A DNA stretch of 10,426 bases from Ruminococcaceae bacterium UBA6842 (GCA_002451855.1 DKDS01000044.1:1-10426); one strand, 5' to 3'; shown: positions 1 through 7,220, numbered from the stretch's first letter. The notes: generated by a model not told the origin, from the letters alone. Made by a program: numbers and translations.

Positions 1-1
1 G

Positions 2-838
2 GCGGGTGTGCTTAATGTTATACTTAATATAGTTTTTGTGGCAGCGTTTAAAATGGATGTTGCCGGCGTTGCGTTGGCTACCTCAATTTCACAGGCGGTT
101 TCAGCCGTACTTGTTATCCTTGCTCTTATGAGGCGAACCGATTCCTGCAGGCTTGTTATTAAGAATATGAAAATACATAAAAGGGCGCTTGCGAAAATAG
201 TAAAAATAGGATTACCCGCAGGACTTCAAAGCTCGCTGTTTTCTATATCGAATGTGCTTATACAGTCCTCGGTCAACTCTTTCGGAAACACTGCGATGTC
301 AGGCGCCGCCGCCGCTTCGAGCATTGAGGGCTTTTGCTATGTCTCGATGAATTCATTTCAGCAGACGGCGCTTAACTTCTGCGGACAAAACTACGGAGCG
401 GGCGATATTAAACGGGTCAAAAAAATTACCCGCGTCTGCCTTTTAACGGTTGCCGCCGTTGGACTTATTATAGGCAATCTTTTCTATATTTTCGGCAGAA
501 ACCTGCTCGGTATATATATAACGGACTCGCCCGAGGCAATAGCTTACGGTATGGAACGACTTAAATTTATGCTTATACCGTATTTCCTTTGCGGAATTAT
601 GGATACCATAACAGGCTCTATGCGCGGTATCGGCTCTTCGGTAATACCTATGATAATAACAATAATAGGAGTTTGTGTAATGCGCGTGGTGTGGATATAC
701 ACCGTCTTTTCAATGCCGCAGTATCACAGCTTTTCGGGATTGTTTATTTCATACCCGATTTCATGGGCGCTTACCTTCTCGGCGGTTTTACTGTCTTATT
801 TCATTATAATAAAAAAGAAAGCTTCAAGTTTAAATTGA
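2..838 (+). CDS. MATE family multidrug/Na+ antiporter, C-terminal half (5' truncated by window edge)
   Basis: This is an integral membrane exporter of the multi-antimicrobial extrusion family (NorM/DinF type), which exchanges cations for organic substrates across the cytoplasmic membrane. The reading frame is open to the left edge, and the first in-frame codons (Ala-Gly-Val-Leu-Asn) read as the middle of a MATE protein, so the GTG at position 8 is not taken as the start. About 278 of the usual ~450 residues are present. They contain roughly six hydrophobic segments corresponding to TM7-12. Family features seen are the GLPAGLQSSLFSISN segment opening the second repeat, the NFCGQNYGAGD segment, and the GSMRGIGSSVIPM segment. 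It ends with a lysine-rich tail after the last helix. The frame is intact to its TGA. Substrate cannot be inferred. A weak hairpin (8-bp stem 851-858/878-885) and then the strong terminator at 927-977 follow it. Confidence 0.88.
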   Translation, partial: AGVLNVILNIVFVAAFKMDVAGVALATSISQAVSAVLVILALMRRTDSCRLVIKNMKIHKRALAKIVKIGLPAGLQSSLFSISNVLIQSSVNSFGNTAMSGAAAASSIEGFCYVSMNSFQQTALNFCGQNYGAGDIKRVKKITRVCLLTVAAVGLIIGNLFYIFGRNLLGIYITDSPEAIAYGMERLKFMLIPYFLCGIMDTITGSMRGIGSSVIPMIITIIGVCVMRVVWIYTVFSMPQYHSFSGLFISYPISWALTFSAVLLSYFIIIKKKASSLN

Positions 839-926
839 CAGATGTGCTACGAATTTGAGTTCCTTTAAAATCAATTATCAAATTCAGCTTTTATACTCAC
901 TTATTCTTTAAGAATACTATAATAAC

Positions 927-977
927 AAAACACCGTTAAAACCCAAACCGTAACGGATTGGATTTTAACGGTGTTTT
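927..977. terminator. Bidirectional intrinsic terminator between the MATE gene and ssrA
   Basis: A perfect 15-bp outer stem (927-941 with 963-977) encloses a second stem (943-946/958-961 and 948-950/954-956) with single-base mismatches and a three-base TAA loop. The outer arms begin with A4 and end with T4, so the hairpin is followed by a T-run on both strands. It can stop the plus-strand MATE transcript and, reading leftward, ssrA, whose 3' end lies 5 bases from it. Confidence 0.85.
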
Positions 978-982
978 AAAAA

Positions 983-1329
983 TGGTGGAGGCGAGGAGAG
1001 TCGAACTCCTGTCCAAAAATCAATCCATACCGGCATCTCCGAGCGCAGACATTTCTTTAAATTCCCTCACACAGGCGTTAAATGTCAAACTCGTGTGTTC
1101 GGTAGCTCCGAAGCAGTGATACGGGCAGGAGCAAGCCCGTATTCACTTTAACCGCTAAAATGACACCCTTGCCGAGCCGCGGTACTCTCGGGTCGGATGA
1201 GCAGCCTAAATTAGGCTGCTAAAGCAACGTTATTGTTGTTAATTAATTTTTTTTGCGGATTTTATAGCGGTTCCGCACCGCTGCTCGCTTCCGGTACTTC
1301 AAGATCCCTGTCGAAACCTTTACGCCCCC
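983..1329 (-). ncRNA. ssrA: tmRNA (transfer-messenger RNA), 347 nt with encoded CCA
   Basis: tmRNA rescues stalled ribosomes: it is charged with alanine, enters with SmpB and templates a degradation tag. The 5' end (GGGGGCG, from 1329) pairs with CGCCTCC next to the CCA at 985-983, giving a seven-pair acceptor stem with the G3-U pair typical of alanine identity. The T-arm carries the usual GGACAGGAGTTCGACTCTCC. Pseudoknot 1 is visible as stem 1282-1277/1271-1266 with its loop (1276-1272) pairing to 1259-1255. The tag frame ends at the TAA at 1213-1211, which sits in a strong hairpin. The most likely resume codon is AAC at 1240, preceded by UAAUU (compare E. coli UAGUC), giving the encoded tag NNNNVALAA. 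A start one codon earlier (Ile) is possible. The C-terminal ALAA is the expected protease signal. smpB ends 28 nt upstream. Confidence 0.96.
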
Positions 1330-1335
1330 GTGTAT

Positions 1336-1341
1336 ATAATA
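1336..1341 (-). promoter_or_regulatory. Candidate -10 box of ssrA
   Basis: TATTAT on the minus strand ends six bases before the ssrA 5' end, a suitable distance for initiation at 1329. The matching -35 position (about 1359-1364, overlapping the smpB stop) is poor, so ssrA may be made partly by processing of an smpB-ssrA transcript. Confidence 0.4.
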
Positions 1342-1357
1342 ACGCAAAACTGCGGTA

Positions 1358-1816
1358 TTATCTGTTTTGTTCCTTCATTGCCCTGTCTATCGCCCTTGCG
1401 GCGTCTCGCTTGGCGGCAGTTTCGCGTTTATCGTGCAGCTTTTTGCCCTTGCACAGTCCAAGCTGTACCTTTACCAAAGAGCCTTTAAAATAAAGCGACA
1501 GGGGAATAAGCGCAAGTCCTTCCTGCTTTACGGCACCGAAAAGGCGCATAATTTCACGCTTGTGCAGCAACAGCTTTCGGTTTCTGATAGGATTTTTATT
1601 GAAAATATTGCCGTTTTCGTAAGGACTTATGTGTAGCTGTTTTATAATCATTTCGCCGCCGTCAACAGAGCACCAGGCGTCCTTAAGATTAGCGCCGCCC
1701 TTGCGGATTGATTTGATTTCCGTACCCGAAAGCTCAATTCCGCATTCAAAGCTTTCAAGCACAAAATATTCATGGAAAGCCTTTTTGTTGGTTGTAATGG
1801 TTTTTGTATTTTCCAA
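1358..1816 (-). CDS. smpB: SsrA-binding protein SmpB
   Basis: SmpB is the small OB-fold protein that binds the tRNA-like domain of tmRNA and delivers it to stalled ribosomes. The 152-residue product matches the family's usual length. It shows the conserved N-terminal block (KAFHEYFVLESFECGIELSGTEIKS in outline), the GGANLKDAW segment, the HISPY..GN segment, and the basic C-terminal tail GKKLHDKRETAAKRDAA that enters the empty mRNA channel. The start is TTG at 1816-1814: AGGAGG at 1830-1825 lies 8 bases upstream, and the protein then begins MENTKTI. The frame stays open upstream to 1915, but that extension covers the promoter and lacks homology. It is the first gene of an smpB-ssrA pair. Confidence 0.96.
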   Translation of the reverse strand: MENTKTITTNKKAFHEYFVLESFECGIELSGTEIKSIRKGGANLKDAWCSVDGGEMIIKQLHISPYENGNIFNKNPIRNRKLLLHKREIMRLFGAVKQEGLALIPLSLYFKGSLVKVQLGLCKGKKLHDKRETAAKRDAARAIDRAMKEQNR

Positions 1817-1844
1817 GCGGCACACCTCCTTTTGGCACAAGCTG

Positions 1845-1873
1845 ATTATAGCATAAATGAAAAAGCCGTTCAA
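1845..1873 (-). promoter_or_regulatory. smpB promoter (sigma-A type, extended -10)
   Basis: The -35 TTGAAC (1873-1868) and -10 TATAAT (1850-1845) are separated by exactly 17 bases, with a TG one base upstream of the -10. Initiation near 1838 gives a ~22-nt leader carrying the AGGAGG site, which supports the TTG start of smpB. Confidence 0.88.
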
Positions 1874-1886
1874 GTATATTATGTCG

Positions 1887-1920
1887 AAAAACATACGCCC
1901 GGCAAATGCTTGCACGGGCG
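1887..1920 (-). terminator. Intrinsic terminator downstream of the ferredoxin gene
   Basis: On the minus strand, CGCCCG (1920-1915) pairs with CGGGCG (1901-1896), extended inward by a 4-bp GCAA/TTGC stem after one bulged base. The sequence TATG and then T5 (1891-1887) follows. It lies about 40 bases past the ferredoxin stop and just upstream of the smpB promoter, so it separates the two transcription units. Confidence 0.75.
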
Positions 1921-1959
1921 CTTGTTCTGCTTAACATTTATGTAAATGTTTGAGAATTA

Positions 1960-2130
1960 TTATTCCTCGGCGATAGCCTCTACCGGACATCCGGCAGCGC
2001 AAGCTCCGCAGCTGCAGCATTTATCAGCGTCGATCTCGTAATGCTCTGCTCCCTCAGAGATAGCATCGCAGGGACATCCGGCGGCACAAGCTCCGCAGCT
2101 GATGCAGGAATCGGAAATTTTATAAGCCAT
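1960..2130 (-). CDS. Clostridial-type 2[4Fe-4S] ferredoxin
   Basis: This is a small cytoplasmic electron carrier of 56 residues, the classic size of clostridial ferredoxin. It holds two CxxCxxCxxxCP motifs: C9-C12-C15-C19 and C38-C41-C44-C48, one per 4Fe-4S cluster after the usual cross-ligation. Extra cysteines sit at 21 and 39. The start is the ATG at 2130-2128, because GGAGG lies 8 bases upstream; an in-frame ATG at 2145 has no ribosome binding site. The two halves are a near-exact internal duplication with an offset of 29 residues, still visible in DNA (1985-2014 and 2072-2101, 28 of 30 bases alike). It is monocistronic, with its own promoter and terminator. Likely partners are pyruvate:ferredoxin oxidoreductase, hydrogenase or Rnf, none of which is in view. 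Confidence 0.96.
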   Translation of the reverse strand: MAYKISDSCISCGACAAGCPCDAISEGAEHYEIDADKCCSCGACAAGCPVEAIAEE

Positions 2131-2160
2131 CAAAAACACCTCCATAGCTTCGTTGTAATT

Positions 2161-2188
2161 ATTGTAACATACTTTTTTAAAAAAGCAA
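2161..2188 (-). promoter_or_regulatory. Ferredoxin promoter (sigma-A type)
   Basis: The -10 TACAAT (2166-2161) has an extended TG one base upstream and a -35 TTGCTT (2188-2183) at a 16-base spacing. The spacer is a T-run followed by an A-run. The leader to the ATG at 2130 is about 25 nt and contains GGAGG. Confidence 0.65.
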
Positions 2189-2250
2189 GTAAAATATTAC
2201 TCCAAAAGGTTCAAATTTTTCTCTTAAAAATATAATTTGCGATTTTTAAG

Positions 2251-3099
2251 TTATTCGTTAGTGTTTTTTTGTTCCTTCGGACGCTTTTTAAAGCGTGATA
2301 CAAGCTTAACATCGTCACGGTGAACCTTAAAGGGAATTGAATCGCTGTCAACTAATTTAACCAAAAGATTTCCTGTAATAAGGTTTACATCGGTAACTGT
2401 CGCAAGCCCGTCAGCCGTTTTAACGGTAGCGCCGACATTCGGGGTGAGGGAATTGAGATACTCGTATGCGTCCTGCTCGTATTTAAGACAGCACATAAGT
2501 CTTCCGCAGCTGCCCGAAATTTTTGTCGGGTTTAAGGAAAGACCCTGCTCCTTTGCCATTTTAATTGAAACCGGCTGGAAATCGTTTAAAAAGCGTTTAC
2601 AGCAGTACGGCTGACCGCAGATGCCAAGCCCGCCTAACATCCTTGCCTCGTCCCTTACTCCAATCTGGCGCAATTCTATACGGGTGTGGAAGCGAGCCGC
2701 AAGATCCTTTACAAGCTCTCTGAAATCAACTCTGCCGTCTGATGTGAAGAAGAATACGATTTTATTTGCGTCAAAGGAATACTCAACCTCAACAAGCTTC
2801 ATATCAAGCTTATGGGAAATAATCAGCTCCTCGCAGATTTTAAAAGCCTCGGCTTCTTTTTTCTTGTTTTCCTCAAGCTTTTTGAAATCACGCTCGGTTG
2901 CCTTGCGGAGCATTTTGCGCAAGGGTTTTACTATCGCGTCATCTTCTACCGTATGATTGGCTTCGCTTACCGTGCCGAATTCGTTGCCGTTTTGTGTGCC
3001 GACAATTACGCTGTCGCCGACATCAACGGTTATTCCGTCGGGGTCAAAAAAGTAGGCTCTGCCGCCGTCTTTAAATTTTACTGAGATAACCTCGGTCAT
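2251..3099 (-). CDS. ricT: RicT/YaaT-type PSP1 domain protein
   Basis: In Bacillus the homologue (YaaT) joins RicA and RicF in an Fe-S-containing complex that assists RNase Y in mRNA maturation and affects sporulation and competence. The 282-residue product has the PSP1 fold in its C-terminal two-thirds: the VRDEARMLGGLGICGQPYCC block (about 148-167) and the SGSCGRLMCCLKYE block (about 195-208). Six cysteines (161, 166, 167, 198, 203, 204) fit the family's cluster ligands. Residues 60-90 are a charged helical segment, and the C-terminus is lysine-rich. The start follows GGAGGAAT directly. It is the last gene of the trpS-holB-ricT operon, 13 bases after holB; the holB-ricT order is common in Firmicutes. 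No clear terminator follows, only an AT-rich hairpin at 2223-2250. Confidence 0.93.
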   Translation of the reverse strand: MTEVISVKFKDGGRAYFFDPDGITVDVGDSVIVGTQNGNEFGTVSEANHTVEDDAIVKPLRKMLRKATERDFKKLEENKKKEAEAFKICEELIISHKLDMKLVEVEYSFDANKIVFFFTSDGRVDFRELVKDLAARFHTRIELRQIGVRDEARMLGGLGICGQPYCCKRFLNDFQPVSIKMAKEQGLSLNPTKISGSCGRLMCCLKYEQDAYEYLNSLTPNVGATVKTADGLATVTDVNLITGNLLVKLVDSDSIPFKVHRDDVKLVSRFKKRPKEQKNTNE

Positions 3100-3112
3100 A
3101 TATTCCTCCGAA

Positions 3113-4042
3113 TTATTTGCTTAATTCCGCCGCTTTGCAAACAAGCGAACAAAATAATAAACTTAAATTAATATTTGTGTTAAGGCTTTCCTCAAAAAGA
3201 GAAAGCTCGTCATAAAAGCTCAACAGCATTTTAGCGGTAAGAATATTACGGTAATTTTCCTTTGCCGCTTTTGCGATACAGGTCTTAAGCTCCTTTATGA
3301 ATAGGTCTGCGTCCACACGGCTTCTTTCAAATGCCGCGGCTGTTTTTAACATTCCCGCATCCGAACCTGAAAGGAAGCACTTTGTAAATTCCTCCGCCGC
3401 CGCAGAGGTTTTGGTTTTCGCACCGTTTAAAGCCTCAAGCGCCCGACCGATATTCCCGCCGAACTGTGAAACGGCGTCCTTTACCTGCTGTTCCTTATAA
3501 TTGTGATTTTTTAATATATATTCTTCGGCTTCACCGTATTCGGGGACTGAAAGAGACAGCACCGTGCATCTCGATATTATCGTATCGAGCAGGGAAGCCT
3601 TGCTTTCCGCTATAAGCAGAAAATATGTGTTGCCGGGCGGCTCCTCAAGAACCTTAAGGAGAGCGTTCTGCGACTGCTCGTTCATAGTGTCTGCCATATC
3701 TATTATAAAAACACGGCAGGCGGCTATATGCGGCTTTACATAAGCCTCACTTCTGAGCGAACGGATTTGGGCAACGGAAATGTTCTTTTTGCCGTCCTCG
3801 GGTGCGGTCAGGTATATATCGGGGTGTGTGCCTGCCTTTGCCAAACGGCAGCTGCGGCATATGCCGCAGGGCTTATCCGTATCAGCCGAGCAAACGGCGG
3901 CATTTGCGATAAAGTAAGCCAAAGTATGCCTGCCGGTGCCCTTGTCACCCTCAATAAGTATAGCGTGGGGGAGCCTGTTTTCCTTTAAGGCGCCGCAAAC
4001 GGCACTGTTAATTCTGCCGTTTCCCGCAAGAGGGCCGTTCAT
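3113..4042 (-). CDS. holB: DNA polymerase III subunit delta'
   Basis: Delta' is the rigid stator subunit of the clamp loader that loads the beta sliding clamp. The 309-residue AAA+ protein opens with the RLPHAILIEGDKGTGRHT region; the P-loop (32-40) has Arg in place of the catalytic Lys, as expected for a subunit that need not hydrolyse ATP. A zinc module is present (C51, C59, C62, C65). The conserved QNALLKVLEEPP (123-136) and the SRC motif (157-159), which acts as an arginine finger, are intact. The start ATG overlaps the trpS stop as ATGA (4-base overlap), implying translational coupling. It lies in the trpS-holB-ricT operon. Confidence 0.94.
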   Translation of the reverse strand: MNGPLAGNGRINSAVCGALKENRLPHAILIEGDKGTGRHTLAYFIANAAVCSADTDKPCGICRSCRLAKAGTHPDIYLTAPEDGKKNISVAQIRSLRSEAYVKPHIAACRVFIIDMADTMNEQSQNALLKVLEEPPGNTYFLLIAESKASLLDTIISRCTVLSLSVPEYGEAEEYILKNHNYKEQQVKDAVSQFGGNIGRALEALNGAKTKTSAAAEEFTKCFLSGSDAGMLKTAAAFERSRVDADLFIKELKTCIAKAAKENYRNILTAKMLLSFYDELSLFEESLNTNINLSLLFCSLVCKAAELSK

Positions 4043-5031
4043 ATAACAAAGCCGACCTTTTTCATTGCTTTTAAATAGGTTTTGCGAGCGACATATTCCG
4101 CCTTTTCCGCACCTATTCTGTAAAGGCGCTCAAGCTCCTTTTTGTCCTTGATAATCTCGTCGTGTTTTTGCTTTATCGGGGCTAATTCGTCGGCTACCGC
4201 TTCGCCTACGGCAAGCTTAAAATCACCGTAGCCCTTTCCGTCAAATTCACGCTCAACCTCTTCGGTTGTTTTCCCGGTTACGGCTGAATAAATGCTTATA
4301 AGGTTTGATACACCCGGCTTATCCTCGGACATAATAACCCTTGAATCGGAATCCGTGACCGCGCGTTTGAATTTGCGGATAATATCGTCCTTTGTATCAA
4401 GTATAGCGACCCACGCATTGGCGTTGTCGTCCGATTTTGACATTTTCTTGGTCGGGTCCTGAAGCGATTTGATACGGGCGGCGGATTTGGGAATATAGCC
4501 GTCCGGTATAGTGAAGACATCGCCGTAAATATTATTAAAACGGTTTGCTATGTCACGGGCAATTTCAATGTGCTGCTTTTGGTCGGCGCCCACGGGAATA
4601 AGATCCGCCTTATAAAGCAATATATCCGCCGCCATAAGCACAGGATACGAAAACAGACCGACATTTATATTGTCGGGGTGGCGCTGACTTTTATCCTTAA
4701 ACTGCGTCATACGGGACATTTCGCCGAACTGGGTATAGCAGGAAAGAAGCCATGCCAGCTGTGCGTGCTCGGGTACATGAGACTGTATGAAAACGGTATT
4801 TTTCTCGGGGTCTATTCCGAGCGCTAAAAGTATGGCATAGGTCGAATATATCTGATTGCGGAGCTTTGCGGGCTCCTGACGCACGGTTATGGCGTGGAGG
4901 TCGGCAACAGCAAAGGTGCAGTCGAAGTCGTTTTGCATCTCCGTCCAATTTTTAAGCGCACCGAGATAATTGCCCAAGGTCAGAAGACCGCTCGGCTGTA
5001 TAAAGCTCAAAACTCTTTTTTGTTCACTCAT
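4039..5031 (-). CDS. trpS: Tryptophan--tRNA ligase (TrpRS)
   Basis: This class I aminoacyl-tRNA synthetase charges tRNA-Trp. The 330-residue product is typical in length. It shows the ATP-binding PSGLLTLGNYLGAL (HIGH-equivalent TLGN at 18-21), the tryptophan pocket regions MAADILLY (133-140) and DLIPVGADQKQHIE (143-156), and KMSKS at 196-200. The start is ATG at 5031-5029: the product then begins MSEQKRVLSFIQPSG, as in homologues, with AAAGGA about 10 bases upstream. The in-frame ATG at 5064 overlaps the -10 box and is excluded. It is the first gene of an operon with holB and ricT. No T-box leader is present, as the predicted leader is only about 26 nt. Confidence 0.95.
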   Translation of the reverse strand: MSEQKRVLSFIQPSGLLTLGNYLGALKNWTEMQNDFDCTFAVADLHAITVRQEPAKLRNQIYSTYAILLALGIDPEKNTVFIQSHVPEHAQLAWLLSCYTQFGEMSRMTQFKDKSQRHPDNINVGLFSYPVLMAADILLYKADLIPVGADQKQHIEIARDIANRFNNIYGDVFTIPDGYIPKSAARIKSLQDPTKKMSKSDDNANAWVAILDTKDDIIRKFKRAVTDSDSRVIMSEDKPGVSNLISIYSAVTGKTTEEVEREFDGKGYGDFKLAVGEAVADELAPIKQKHDEIIKDKKELERLYRIGAEKAEYVARKTYLKAMKKVGFVI

Positions 5032-5063
5032 TACTGTTCCGTCCTTTAAACACATTTTAAACA

Positions 5064-5092
5064 ATTATATCACAAATTTAAAGCTGTTACAA
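5064..5092 (-). promoter_or_regulatory. trpS-holB-ricT promoter (extended -10)
   Basis: The -10 TATAAT (5069-5064) is preceded by TG at the extended position, and a -35 TTGTAA (5092-5087) lies 17 bases upstream. The -35 sits only 3 bases after the stop codon of the aminotransferase gene, so the intergenic region is almost entirely promoter. Confidence 0.85.
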
Positions 5093-5095
5093 GTT

Positions 5096-6367
5096 TTACT
5101 TTATAAGCTTGTCGGGATGGCGCTTTGCCACAACCGAGAAAGCGTCGTTAGCTATATCCGCCGCAAGCGCTATGTCCTCGTCCGAGAGGGCGGCGTTGAT
5201 GAAATGGTTGTGGTGAGAAGCGATAAACAAGCCTCTTGATACACATTCCGCAACCCACTCCTGATGGAGCATAAGGCTGTCGTCGTTTGCGATTCGTAAA
5301 TAGAAGAGGGCAGGCTCGCCCGATACTACCAGGTCAAAGCCGTTTTCCGCCGCCGCTTTTTTAAATGCGGAGGTAAGCTTTTCGCCTTTTTCCCTGAAAA
5401 GGGTGGGCGTATCAAGCTTAATCATTTTGTTAATGCAGGCAATGGACGCCGCAAACGGCACGGCGCTCATCCAGTAGGAGCCTGTGAACGAAAGGGAAGA
5501 GGCTGACGCCTTTAAGAATTCCCGACCGCAGGCGGCAGACATATTATAGCCGTTGGCAAGCGCCTTGCAGCAGCAGATTATATCCGCCTTAAAGCCGTAA
5601 TAATGGTCGCTGCCCTTAAGGTCAAGCCTGAAGCCCGCGCGGACATCGTCTATGATAAGCACAATTCCGTGGTCATCGCAGAATTTTCTTACTTTCTGCC
5701 ACTTTTCCTTTGAGGCGCAGACATTATCGTAAAAATTGCCGTGGTCATACGGCTGGGCTATAAGCGCCGCAATATCGCCGTGATTTTCCTCGTAAGCACG
5801 CTCGAGCGCTTCCATATCAAACCAAGGCACTATTATATTGTTTTCAACATCGGAGGGGAGTATGCCGGGGTAATCCGCCTTCATTGCCCATGGGTCGTTG
5901 CCGTGGTAGTAGCCCTTAAAGAATATAACCTTTTTCTTCTTTGTATAAGCACGGGCGCACATAAAGGCAAATGTGGTGGCGTCCGTTCCGTTTTTCATAA
6001 AGTACGCCCAGTCAGCGGTTTCAACCGTGTTTACAAGCAGCTCCGCACATTCTACCATTTTGTAGGACGGTGCGGTGGTGCAGTTGCCGTCCTTAAGCTG
6101 AGCCAATGCCGCGGCGTCAACATCGGGGTCATTGTAGCCTAAAACATTAGGCCCGTAGGCGCACATTAAATCAATATATTTGTTGCCGTCCATATCCCAG
6201 AAGTAGGTGCCCTGCGCCCTTGAGCTTATAAGCGGCCATTTTTCAAGCGGCAGAAACAGACCCTCGGACGGTCCCAAATGCCCGTATATTCCGGACGGTA
6301 TAACATTCAGCGCCCTGTCGAACCACTCACGACTTTTTGTGTGTATATATTCAGGATATTTACTCAT
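5096..6367 (-). CDS. Class III PLP-dependent aminotransferase, glutamate-1-semialdehyde aminomutase-like
   Basis: This 423-residue cytoplasmic enzyme has fold-type I, class III features. Tyr154-His155-Gly156 stacks on PLP, NGTDA (126-130) is the phosphate-binding loop, IIDDVRAGFR (238-247) holds the Asp that contacts the PLP nitrogen, and Lys268 in CCCKALANGYN is the Schiff-base lysine. The scaffold is closest to HemL (glutamate-1-semialdehyde 2,1-aminomutase), but DDVRAGFR replaces the usual DEVMTGFR and GSYWMSAVPFAA replaces the GGNPLA-type segment. It may therefore be a relative acting on another substrate rather than the heme enzyme; no other tetrapyrrole gene is nearby. The ribosome binding site AAGGGGG overlaps the stop of the upstream SCP2-like gene, 13 bases away, so the two form an operon. 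The substrate is unknown. Confidence 0.85.
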   Translation of the reverse strand: MSKYPEYIHTKSREWFDRALNVIPSGIYGHLGPSEGLFLPLEKWPLISSRAQGTYFWDMDGNKYIDLMCAYGPNVLGYNDPDVDAAALAQLKDGNCTTAPSYKMVECAELLVNTVETADWAYFMKNGTDATTFAFMCARAYTKKKKVIFFKGYYHGNDPWAMKADYPGILPSDVENNIIVPWFDMEALERAYEENHGDIAALIAQPYDHGNFYDNVCASKEKWQKVRKFCDDHGIVLIIDDVRAGFRLDLKGSDHYYGFKADIICCCKALANGYNMSAACGREFLKASASSLSFTGSYWMSAVPFAASIACINKMIKLDTPTLFREKGEKLTSAFKKAAAENGFDLVVSGEPALFYLRIANDDSLMLHQEWVAECVSRGLFIASHHNHFINAALSDEDIALAADIANDAFSVVAKRHPDKLIK

Positions 6368-6380
6368 AAAAAATTCCCCC

Positions 6381-7145
6381 TTACGCCAAATAGACCGCTA
6401 CACGGTCAAGTATGCGGTTGATATTGTCTACCATTGAAAGAACTCCGGCAAGACGGATGTTTCCCTTGCACATCTCGTTTACGGTTGAAACCTCGCCGTT
6501 AAACAGTCCGTTCGCAAGCTTTATGTCAGCAAATTCCATTATTGCGCGGGGATTTTCACAGGGAGCCTTAACGGTTGTAAAGCGGTGATCCTTAACGCTT
6601 ATGGTTACGGCGGCCTTGTCCTTTATCGCAAAGTAAATATCGCCGTCGGGAGTGTTCTCGGCGGAAATCTGCGCTATCGGGTCGTTGTTTGCAAGGGCGG
6701 AAACAGCGCCCGCAATTACATACATTGTCATAAGCGTGTTTTCCTCGAAAAACGCAGGGTCGGATAAAGCTTCCTTTGACGGACGAAGCACCTCTTCAAG
6801 CCTTGCGGTAAGCTTTGTAAACGGTCCCGTTAAGAATTTAAGCAGTGTAACGGCGCCTTTTACGGGTACGCCGGGCTTGCTTTTGTCTATTAACAGGTTA
6901 AATTTTTCGGGAGAGGCAAAATTCATTTTACAGGCGGCGCCCGAGCTTCCCTCTGTTATTTTACAGCCGTTTTCGTCAAAACGGAATGTGCGGCACGGGC
7001 CGTTTTTTACATCAAAGCATAACGAAACGGGCTTTTTGATTTCCTTTAAAATTTCCTTTGCCTTGCCGTCAAGCTCGCACAGGTTTTCAAGCGAGCCTAA
7101 AACCCCGTACATATTTACATAAGCCATTGCTTTTTCGTTTTTCAT
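6381..7145 (-). CDS. Protein with two SCP2-like (sterol carrier/lipid-binding type) segments
   Basis: This 254-residue protein is soluble, with no signal peptide. Its C-terminal part (about 150-250) resembles an SCP2 domain: a beta segment GDIYFAIKDKAAVTISV, then AIMEFADIKLANGLFNGEVSTVNEMCKGNIRLAG, the usual 'F.d...A..l.NGe......A...GkI.l.G' pattern. The N-terminal part (about 35-90: PVSLCFDVKNGPCRTFRF...CKMNFASPEKFNLLID) looks like a partial second copy. SCP2 domains form a hydrophobic tunnel that holds lipids or acyl chains. The start at 7145 is chosen for AAAGGA 8 bases upstream; an open extension to 7220 has no such site. It is the first gene of a pair with the aminotransferase, suggesting it holds or presents that enzyme's substrate (inference). 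Fold assignment is by pattern only. Confidence 0.65.
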   Translation of the reverse strand: MKNEKAMAYVNMYGVLGSLENLCELDGKAKEILKEIKKPVSLCFDVKNGPCRTFRFDENGCKITEGSSGAACKMNFASPEKFNLLIDKSKPGVPVKGAVTLLKFLTGPFTKLTARLEEVLRPSKEALSDPAFFEENTLMTMYVIAGAVSALANNDPIAQISAENTPDGDIYFAIKDKAAVTISVKDHRFTTVKAPCENPRAIMEFADIKLANGLFNGEVSTVNEMCKGNIRLAGVLSMVDNINRILDRVAVYLA

Positions 7146-7220
7146 ATCGGTTATCCTTTCTTTGAATTGCTCCGCAGGCAAGTAATAATGTATGTCAAGG
7201 CGCAGGGCTGTCTCATACAA

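Noticed and set aside
1241..1259. Apparent frameshift in the tmRNA tag: the nearby GCA is out of frame with ALAA because of an 8-A run
   Set aside because: That GC belongs to the 3' strand of pseudoknot 1, so the GCA is not the resume codon. The frame is open from a well-placed AAC, and no indel is needed.
1817..1915. N-terminal extension that would make SmpB 185 residues long
   Set aside because: It covers the consensus promoter (1845-1873) and part of the ferredoxin terminator, has no family similarity, and the TTG at 1816 has an ideal AGGAGG site.
1933..1950. Palindrome AACATTTA-TG-TAAATGTT after the ferredoxin stop
   Set aside because: It has a two-base loop, low GC and no T-run; the hairpin at 1896-1920 is the better terminator. 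An operator role has no support.
1985..2101. Two 30-base near-identical blocks as a possible repeat array or CRISPR
   Set aside because: There are only two copies, both inside the ferredoxin coding sequence at the cluster-binding motifs.
2223..2250. Inverted repeat (9-bp stem) after ricT as a terminator
   Set aside because: The stem is almost all A/T and no T-run follows on the minus strand. It may slow polymerase but is not supported as an intrinsic terminator.
7193..7198. Perfect -35 hexamer TTGACA on the minus strand upstream of the SCP2-like gene
   Set aside because: At 16-18 bases downstream the sequence is GC-rich with no -10 resemblance, so it is not called as a promoter; the real promoter of this operon was not identified.
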